In this document: positions 7,983 to 11,971 of the stretch, piece after piece
Layout of the letters: every line of letters begins with the position of its first letter
Numbering within the stretch: position 1 is the stretch's first letter
Source of the DNA: Fibrobacteria bacterium GUT77
Lineage (GTDB): Bacteria > Fibrobacterota > Chitinivibrionia > Chitinivibrionales > Chitinispirillaceae
Reading direction: 5' to 3'
DNA length: 11,971 nt
Assembly (NCBI GenBank): GCA_001462255.1
Contig: LIUJ01000144.1
Span: forward strand, 1 to 11,971
The notes under the pieces: generated by a model
Told to the model about the DNA's origin: nothing
Seen by the model: the letters and a program-made list of their open reading frames with translations, nothing else
The model's database searches: none
Program-made: the position numbers and the translations under genes

Positions 7983-8489
7983 TTATTCCGTCCGTAATTT
8001 TTTGAAGAAAGTCCGCAACAATTCCCGCGACTCCTCCCCCATGACGCCGGACGTTACTGCGGGGAAGTTGCGGTACGATCGCTCCGCCTCGTCCTTGTAG
8101 TTGAAACTGTCTATGCCCCCAAGGCGGCTGTCCCGCGCTCCGTAAACTATCGCGCTTACGCGGGAGTGCAGAATCGCCCCCAGGCACATCAGGCAAGGTT
8201 CGAGCGTTACGTAGAGGGTGCATCCGTTGAGCCGCCAGTCGCCGACGTGGTTCGCCGCCGCTGTTATGGCTATGATTTCGGCGTGCGCCGTGGCATCGCC
8301 GAGCGCCTCCACGCGGTTGTGTCCCCGCCCGATGATTCGCCCCCCCAGTTCGACCACGGCGCCGACGGGCACCTCGCCTTCGTCAAAGGCCGCCGTAGCC
8401 TCGCGGTAGGCGGCGGACATGAAGTAGGCATGGTCTTGGGTAGGCGTTGCGGGATTGAGGTCGTCGGGATTTTTTGAGTCGTCCGCCAT
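7983..8489 (-). CDS. tadA: tRNA-specific adenosine-34 deaminase
   Basis: TadA converts adenosine to inosine at the wobble position of tRNA-Arg(ACG), which allows decoding of CGU, CGC and CGA. The 168-residue protein has the zinc deaminase signature: HAE at 69-71 (zinc ligand H69, proton-shuttling E71) and PCLMC at 98-102 (zinc ligands C99 and C102). The family stretches GEVPVGAVV (38-46) and GHNR (56-59) are also present, as is GARDSRLGGIDSFN (117-130), a TadA hallmark that separates it from guanine and cytosine deaminases. Length matches the E. coli enzyme. The ATG at 8487-8489 has a GAGG five nt upstream; a second Met at residue 24 would also give a complete domain. It follows a strong terminator (8545-8582), so it probably has its own promoter in the short 8490-8544 stretch or depends on read-through. 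Confidence 0.95.
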   Translation of the reverse strand: MADDSKNPDDLNPATPTQDHAYFMSAAYREATAAFDEGEVPVGAVVELGGRIIGRGHNRVEALGDATAHAEIIAITAAANHVGDWRLNGCTLYVTLEPCLMCLGAILHSRVSAIVYGARDSRLGGIDSFNYKDEAERSYRNFPAVTSGVMGEESRELLRTFFKKLRTE

Positions 8490-8544
8490 CAGTGCCTCAA
8501 ATCAAACCGTTTAACATCAATTTACAGACAACAAAAACACGTAA

Positions 8545-8582
8545 CCGCCGGGGACTTTGGACACACCAAAGAACCCCGGCGG
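8545..8582 (-). terminator. intrinsic terminator after the small ribosomal protein gene
   Basis: CCGCCGGGG (8545-8553) pairs perfectly with CCCCGGCGG (8574-8582), and CTTTGG (8555-8560) pairs with CCAAAG (8566-8571), closing a 5-nt loop; only a 1/2-nt internal bulge interrupts 15 base pairs. In minus-strand RNA it is followed by UUACGUGUUUUUGUUGUC, so the U-run starts about seven nt after the stem. This orientation fits termination of the gene at 8623-8712 and would insulate tadA. Confidence 0.75.
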
Positions 8583-8622
8583 CAACCACGCACACACTCG
8601 GTATCGCTTACGCTGGGCAGGC

Positions 8623-8712
8623 TTATTTCTTCTTGTGCCTCTGCAACCGGCGGGCTTTCTTCCTCTTGTGACGGTTGATCTTGGCTTTTCTCTTCTTCTT
8701 CACGCTCGACAT
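8623..8712 (-). CDS. 29-residue ribosomal protein of the AURKAIP1/COX24 (mS38) type
   Basis: This 29-residue, extremely basic peptide begins MSSVKKKRKAKINRHKRKK and ends RHKKK. The pattern M-x-S-V-x-K-K-R...[IM]-N-[RK]-H-K-x-[RK]-K matches the short bacterial AURKAIP1/COX24-domain proteins (called bS22 in mycobacterial ribosomes) and the C-terminal core of mitochondrial mS38/COX24. In those ribosomes the peptide lies in the small-subunit rRNA core near the decoding region. More than half the residues are Lys or Arg. Expression signals are good: a promoter at 8771-8800, GAAAGG about 10-12 nt before the ATG (8710-8712), and a strong terminator after the stop. It lies between the lpxL-like gene and tadA as its own transcription unit. 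Not to be confused with E. coli Sra, also named bS22. Homology by motif; ribosome binding is inferred. Confidence 0.8.
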   Translation of the reverse strand: MSSVKKKRKAKINRHKRKKARRLQRHKKK

Positions 8713-8770
8713 TTCGGCGTTTTTCCTTTCATATACACCAAAGAATAGGCAGTTTACTACAGAAACACAT

Positions 8771-8800
8771 AATATAATATATCCGACAGCCGGAAGTCAA
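8771..8800 (-). promoter_or_regulatory. sigma70-type promoter for the small ribosomal protein gene
   Basis: On the minus strand TTGACT (8795-8800, 5 of 6 consensus) is followed after 18 nt by TATATT (8771-8776, 5 of 6). Transcription would begin near 8764, giving a leader of about 50 nt before the ATG at 8712. The best promoter match in the window. Confidence 0.6.
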
Positions 8801-8807
8801 ACTTTAT

Positions 8808-8824
8808 GTTAAAATCTTTTTAAC
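8808..8824. repeat. perfect 7-bp inverted repeat next to the -35 box
   Basis: GTTAAAA, a 3-nt spacer and TTTTAAC form a perfect palindrome eight nt upstream of the -35 element of the 8771-8800 promoter. It could be a protein-binding site or the 3' end structure of the lpxL-like mRNA. It is AT-rich, so chance is possible. Confidence 0.4.
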
Positions 8825-8855
8825 GGCAAAAACACCGTACCGGAGGCCGCCGCGC

Positions 8856-9755
8856 TTATCGGTAGTTAACGAATCCCCTGAACCTTCGGTGGAACCACCC
8901 GAACCAGTGCTCCGGGTGCTTCATTACCCACTGCGATAGAATGTCGTTGTGGCGTATCTGAACGGCCGTTATTACCGCGTCTTCGTCCGCTCCATCCGGC
9001 ATTGTCGGCGGCTCAGCCTCAAAGAAGTCGATGTCGTAGCTACCGTCGCCCCTCATTATGGCGTACATAGGGACGGCGGTCGCCCCGGTCTTGCGGATCA
9101 ATCCGGCCACCGTCCTTACCGTGGAGGCGGTTTTGCCGAGGAAAGGCACGGGGGTACCCATCGACCCCATATTTTGGTCTATGAGGATGGCCGTGATGCC
9201 GTTCCTCTTGAGGACGGTGAGCATTCCGCGTAGCGCGCTGTTTGTGTATATGGTGCTGACACCGCTCGCCGTTCGTTTTTTAAACAGCCAGTCCTCCACA
9301 AGCGGGTTGGCCATGGGCTTCGCGACCACGTTTAAGTCGCTCTCCCGCTTGCCCCAAATGGAGGCCAAGAGCTCCCAGTTGCCGAAGTGCGCCAAGACGA
9401 TGATTGTGCCCTTGCCCTTATTTCGGGTGTTTGTGTAGATTTCGTACCTGTTTAGCCGGTAGGACGGAAGTTTGCCGCGGCGGAGGAAGTCGACGGCGTA
9501 GCGGCCCATATTCCTATATAACCTACGGATGATTTTGTCGGCTTTACCCTTATCCCAAAGCCCGACATGGTCAAAATTCGTTTGTACAATCCTACGGTAG
9601 ACGCCAAACAAACAAAGCAACCTACCCACCGCTCCGCCCAAGGCCAACGCCAACCGACGCGGGGTAAGGTTCACGCCGAATTCCACGACGCGTAGGGCGA
9701 CGTACTCAAAGTAATGAGACGTCTTGGGTTTTGGATGTTGTTTTTTGTCGCTCAC
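8856..9755 (-). CDS. LpxL/HtrB-family lipid A acyltransferase
   Basis: This 299-residue protein belongs to the LpxL/LpxM (HtrB/MsbB) lysophospholipid acyltransferase family, inner-membrane enzymes that add secondary acyl chains to Kdo2-lipid A. The catalytic HX4E box is HFGNWE (H123, E128). Further family signs are AKPMANPLVEDWL (145-157), DQNMG...VPFLGKTAST (193-212) and PEHWFGWFHRRFR (281-293), which parallels the usual HPEQ..WLHRRFK ending. A moderately hydrophobic segment at about 33-53 may anchor it. I cannot tell from sequence whether it is LpxL or LpxM, so no symbol is given. The start is GTG (9753-9755), with no Shine-Dalgarno visible upstream. It is the first gene of the minus-strand block and divergent from rfbD; the next gene starts 143 nt beyond its stop and has its own promoter. 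Confidence 0.9.
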   Translation of the reverse strand: MSDKKQHPKPKTSHYFEYVALRVVEFGVNLTPRRLALALGGAVGRLLCLFGVYRRIVQTNFDHVGLWDKGKADKIIRRLYRNMGRYAVDFLRRGKLPSYRLNRYEIYTNTRNKGKGTIIVLAHFGNWELLASIWGKRESDLNVVAKPMANPLVEDWLFKKRTASGVSTIYTNSALRGMLTVLKRNGITAILIDQNMGSMGTPVPFLGKTASTVRTVAGLIRKTGATAVPMYAIMRGDGSYDIDFFEAEPPTMPDGADEDAVITAVQIRHNDILSQWVMKHPEHWFGWFHRRFRGFVNYR

Positions 9756-9769
9756 AAAATAAAATATAC

Positions 9770-9797
9770 ATTATCGCGTTTGGGCGAGTGCGTTAAA
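9770..9797 (-). promoter_or_regulatory. weak candidate promoter for the lpxL-like gene
   Basis: On the minus strand TTTAAC (9792-9797) precedes GATAAT (9770-9775) by 16 nt. The start site would be near 9763, leaving a leader of under 10 nt. This would agree with the absence of a Shine-Dalgarno before the GTG start, but the boxes are weak. Confidence 0.25.
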
Positions 9798-9819
9798 ATT
9801 GAATTATGGCGGTTCCGTT

Positions 9820-9878
9820 ACGTTGAACATTTGTCCAAGCGGGGGGCGGACGCCGGACGTTGAATATATTTGTCGAAG
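9820..9878. repeat. imperfect 20-22 nt direct repeat upstream of rfbDB
   Basis: 9820-9839 reads ACGTTGAACATTTGTCCAAG. 9857-9878 repeats it with two substitutions (C to T, C to G) and a 2-nt AT insertion. The copies start 37 nt apart, about 3.5 helical turns. The right copy contains the -35 box of the candidate promoter. A third partial GTTGAAT occurs near 9959-9965. Confidence 0.65.
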
Positions 9879-9899
9879 ATCGGCGCTATGATGTATATT
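9870..9899 (+). promoter_or_regulatory. candidate promoter for rfbDB
   Basis: TTGTCG (9870-9875) is followed after 18 nt by TATATT (9894-9899), matching 4 and 5 of 6 consensus bases. Transcription would start near 9906, giving a long leader of about 175 nt. The -35 lies in the second direct-repeat copy. Confidence 0.4.
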
Positions 9900-9902
9900 T
9901 AT

Positions 9903-9942
9903 ACGCGGTCGGTATCAAATTATAACCTTGCGACGACCGCGT
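9903..9942. repeat. 9-bp inverted repeat at the presumed rfbDB start point
   Basis: ACGCGGTCG (9903-9911) and CGACCGCGT (9934-9942) are perfect inverted copies around a 22-nt AT-rich spacer. Centre-to-centre spacing is 31 nt, about three helical turns. The left arm overlaps the predicted +1 of the 9870-9899 promoter, so it may be an operator or a leader RNA stem. Confidence 0.5.
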
Positions 9943-10069
9943 TGATATTATATTTATGTTGAATAACGTTTTTTGGAGCGTGTTTGGGAGCGAGGGTTTG
10001 GACGGGGGCATCCGACCTTGCGTCTGAGGGGGGGGCGGTCATAGAGATAGGCAAAGAAACGTCACAAAT

Positions 10070-10075
10070 AAGGAG
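10070..10075 (+). promoter_or_regulatory. ribosome-binding site of rfbD, bears on the start choice
   Basis: AAGGAG lies only 3 nt before the TTG at 10079-10081 and 12 nt before the in-frame GTG at 10088-10090. Neither spacing is ideal. The GTG gives an N-terminus of MKLLIIGSNGQLG, which is the usual RfbD start. Confidence 0.6.
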
Positions 10076-10078
10076 TTT

Positions 10079-10954
10079 TTGGATAAAGTGAAATTACTTA
10101 TTATAGGTTCAAACGGCCAATTAGGCTCCGATTTAGTAAAGACGGCGGAATCGCTACGCCGCCATATCGTCGTTCCAATCGACTACCCGCAAATTGACAT
10201 ACGCGACAAAGCGTCCGTGGAATCCGTCGTCAACGACGCCGCGCCCGACGCGGTGATAAACTGCGCCGCGTTTACCGCCGTCGACGATTGCGAGACTAAG
10301 CGGGACACCGCGTTTGCGTTGAACGCCGATGCCTGCGGGAATTTGGCGCTTGCCGCGAAAGCGCGGTCGTCGCTATTGATACACATAAGCACAGACTACG
10401 TTTTCGACGGAACGGCGTCGTCGCCGTATACGGAAAATGACAACGCTAATCCGCGGACCGTATACGGGAAATCAAAATTGCGCGGCGAAGAGATTATCAC
10501 CGAATTGTACGGGGATAACAGCATGATATTCAGGATCGCTTGGCTCTACGGCGCCGGCGGTAAGAATTTTGTAAAGACGATCCGCCGCGTCGCGTCGTCG
10601 TGTAGCCAAGAGAATAAGCCGCTCAAAGTGGTGAACGACCAGTTCGGTACGCCCACGTGGACGGTCAGCGTCTGCCGGCAGATACTGTCGGTCATTGACG
10701 GAGGGGAACGCGGAATTTTTCACGCGACGTGCGAGGGGGATTGTAGTTGGTTTGATTTCGCGAAGGAGATAGTTTCCGCTTACGGCATCGGCGCGGAGGT
10801 TTCGCCTTGCACTACGGAGGAGTATCCGAGCAAAACCCCGCGCCCGCGTTACAGCGTTTTGGAAAACGCGAGGCTCAAAGCGTTAAACGCGAATATCATG
10901 CCGGAGTGGCGGGAAGCGTTTAGAGAATTTTTATCTACGGAAGAGGGAATATGA
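10079..10954 (+). CDS. rfbD: dTDP-4-dehydrorhamnose reductase
   Basis: RfbD (RmlD) uses NAD(P)H to reduce dTDP-4-dehydro-L-rhamnose to dTDP-L-rhamnose, the last step in making the rhamnose donor for O-antigen and other surface glycans. The protein (291 residues from TTG 10079, 288 from GTG 10088) is a short-chain dehydrogenase of the RmlD type. It shows the nucleotide-binding GSNGQLGSD (10-18), NCAAFTAVDDCE (61-72), STDYVFDG (104-111) and the catalytic YGKSK (Y129, K133), all typical of the family. The C-terminal substrate region contains the usual PRPRYSVL-type segment. Length is normal (about 290). The start is uncertain: TTG and GTG are both in frame and GTG fits the family better. Its stop overlaps the start of rfbB, so the two are translated as a pair. 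Confidence 0.94.
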   Translation: MDKVKLLIIGSNGQLGSDLVKTAESLRRHIVVPIDYPQIDIRDKASVESVVNDAAPDAVINCAAFTAVDDCETKRDTAFALNADACGNLALAAKARSSLLIHISTDYVFDGTASSPYTENDNANPRTVYGKSKLRGEEIITELYGDNSMIFRIAWLYGAGGKNFVKTIRRVASSCSQENKPLKVVNDQFGTPTWTVSVCRQILSVIDGGERGIFHATCEGDCSWFDFAKEIVSAYGIGAEVSPCTTEEYPSKTPRPRYSVLENARLKALNANIMPEWREAFREFLSTEEGI

Positions 10955-11928
10955 TGAGAAAAATTTTGGTAACGGGCGGCGCCGGATTCATAGGCTCGAA
11001 CTTCATCCGCGCCATGCTAAGCAATCGCGACGACGTCTCTATCGTCAACTACGATTTGTTGACTTACGCCGGGCGCTTGGAGAACTTGAACGACGTCGAG
11101 AACGATCCGCGATACGCGTTTGTGAGGGGCGACGTATGCGACGCGACGGCGTTGAAGAGCGTGTTTGACGAACACGGTTTTGACGCGGTGGTACACTTTG
11201 CCGCAGAGAGCCACGTAGACAACAGCATATCGGGGCCGGCGCGGTTCGTTGCGACAAACGTCCTTGGCACGCAGACGTTGCTGCAAGCGGCGAAAGAGGC
11301 GTGGGAGGGGGTCCGCGGCGACTTCGGCGGGAGGCGCTTCGTCCATGTGTCTACAGACGAGGTCTACGGGTCGCTGGGGACGGACGACGGGCGTTTTACG
11401 GAGTCCACGCCCCTTGCCCCGAACAGCCCGTACTCGGCGTCTAAAGCGGGGAGCGACCTTATGGCGCGCGCCTATTTTGAGACGTACGGGTTTCCGGTCG
11501 TCATTACACGTTGCTCGAACAACTACGGCCCGTACCAATTTCCGGAGAAGCTGATTCCGCTAATGATTACTAACGCCATGAACAACAGGCAGCTACCGGT
11601 CTACGGCGACGGGATGAACGTTAGGGACTGGCTGCACGTGAGCGATCACTGCCGCGCCGTGGAGATGGTGCTTGAGAGGGGTCGGGCGGGGGAGGTGTAC
11701 AATATAGGCGGTAATAATGAGATGCGGAATGTGGATATAGTAAAGATAATACTGTCGCAGTTGGGGAAGCCGGAGAGCCTGATTTCGTATGTAGCGGACA
11801 GGCTCGGTCACGATAGGCGGTACGCGATAGACGCGTCGAAGATCCGAGAGGAGCTTGGGTGGGCGCCGGAGGTGGAGTTTGAGGCGGGGATACGGGGGAC
11901 TATTGAGTGGTATTCTAAAAGAAATTAA
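10951..11928 (+). CDS. rfbB: dTDP-glucose 4,6-dehydratase
   Basis: RfbB (RmlB) is an NAD+-dependent extended SDR that dehydrates dTDP-D-glucose to dTDP-4-dehydro-6-deoxy-D-glucose, the second step of dTDP-L-rhamnose synthesis. The 325-residue protein has the NAD-binding TGGAGFIG (8-15), FAAESHVDNSI (83-93), STDEVYG (134-140; catalytic D136 and E137), YSASK (Y161, K165) and SNNYGPYQFPEKLIP (189-203), so the active site is complete. Length is slightly below the E. coli enzyme (about 360) but ordinary for the family. Two consecutive ATGs (10951, 10954) may start it; the second is 6 nt from AGAGGG (10942-10947) and gives MRKILVTGGAGFIG, the usual start. The rfbD stop TGA (10952-10954) overlaps. 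A GC-rich hairpin follows 19 nt after the stop. Confidence 0.96.
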   Translation: MMRKILVTGGAGFIGSNFIRAMLSNRDDVSIVNYDLLTYAGRLENLNDVENDPRYAFVRGDVCDATALKSVFDEHGFDAVVHFAAESHVDNSISGPARFVATNVLGTQTLLQAAKEAWEGVRGDFGGRRFVHVSTDEVYGSLGTDDGRFTESTPLAPNSPYSASKAGSDLMARAYFETYGFPVVITRCSNNYGPYQFPEKLIPLMITNAMNNRQLPVYGDGMNVRDWLHVSDHCRAVEMVLERGRAGEVYNIGGNNEMRNVDIVKIILSQLGKPESLISYVADRLGHDRRYAIDASKIREELGWAPEVEFEAGIRGTIEWYSKRN

Positions 11929-11947
11929 AGTCAAATACTAAAATAAG

Positions 11948-11966
11948 GGGAGGGCTACGCCCTCCC
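11948..11966 (+). terminator. GC-rich hairpin after rfbB, probable terminator cut by the window edge
   Basis: GGGAGGGC (11948-11955) and GCCCTCCC (11959-11966) form a perfect 8-bp stem with a TAC loop. The five visible bases after it (TCGCT) contain no T-run and the window then ends, so terminator function is likely but not shown. Confidence 0.5.
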
Positions 11967-11971
11967 TCGCT

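Larger units (their letters stand above)
9756..10078. other. divergent intergenic region, 323 nt
   Basis: No gene that I can support lies here. It separates the lpxL-like gene (leftward) from rfbD (rightward) and should carry both promoters. It holds an imperfect direct repeat (9820-9878), a candidate rightward promoter (9870-9899), an inverted repeat (9903-9942), a G6 run (9841-9846), a G8 run (10028-10035) and the rfbD ribosome-binding site. No tRNA or recognised riboswitch was found. Confidence 0.6.

Noticed and set aside
8545..8582. Considered a small SRP-type RNA or riboswitch near tadA.
   Set aside because: The hairpin lacks the conserved SRP internal loops and GGAA tetraloop, and its position plus U-rich 3' side fits a terminator.
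9956..10027. Possible 23-residue leader peptide (ATG TTG AAT AAC ... TGA) in the rfbD leader.
   Set aside because: No Shine-Dalgarno precedes the ATG and the peptide shows no attenuator-like codon run; such a short ORF is expected by chance.
11017..11538. Minus-strand open frame of 173 codons within rfbB.
   Set aside because: The opposite frame encodes a complete RfbB active site; this is a shadow frame.

Overview
The window looks like chromosomal DNA from a Gram-negative (diderm) bacterium that makes LPS. It encodes an LptE-type lipoprotein, an LpxL/HtrB-type lipid A acyltransferase, dTDP-rhamnose enzymes and a very large predicted outer-membrane protein. The DnaQ-DinG fusion, the uncharacterised outer-membrane protein and a tiny mS38/COX24-type ribosomal protein would suit the FCB superphylum, possibly Fibrobacterota or a relative. 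That placement is inference; no rRNA or tRNA gene is present to test it. I see no phage, transposon or CRISPR signature.

Minus-strand block, 9755 down to 61, in transcription order: (1) lpxL/htrB-like acyltransferase; (2) a 29-residue ribosomal protein of the AURKAIP1/COX24 type with its own good promoter, followed by a strong intrinsic terminator; (3) tadA; (4) ychJ; (5) an 1134-residue secreted, predicted beta-barrel protein of unknown function; (6) a DnaQ-exonuclease/DinG-helicase fusion; (7) lptE, whose start overlaps the helicase stop. From tadA to lptE no strong terminator was found, so these five may be partly co-transcribed, although there are gaps of 120, 63 and 75 nt and a possible promoter before the helicase.

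A 323-nt divergent intergenic region (9756-10078) separates the two strands. It is the most structured non-coding stretch: two copies of a 20-22 nt imperfect direct repeat, a candidate promoter whose -35 lies in the second copy, a 9-bp inverted repeat just downstream, and a run of eight G.

Plus-strand block, 10079 to 11928: rfbD (dTDP-4-dehydrorhamnose reductase) and rfbB (dTDP-glucose 4,6-dehydratase), translationally coupled and followed by a GC-rich hairpin at the window edge. They supply steps 4 and 2 of dTDP-L-rhamnose synthesis; rfbA and rfbC are not in the window.

The shared theme is the outer envelope: lipid A acylation, LPS delivery, O-antigen sugar supply and a large outer-membrane protein, mixed with translation-fidelity genes (tadA, the ribosomal peptide) and DNA repair (DinG). 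The least understood item is the 1134-residue outer-membrane protein. I found no clear evidence of a wholly new multi-gene system.
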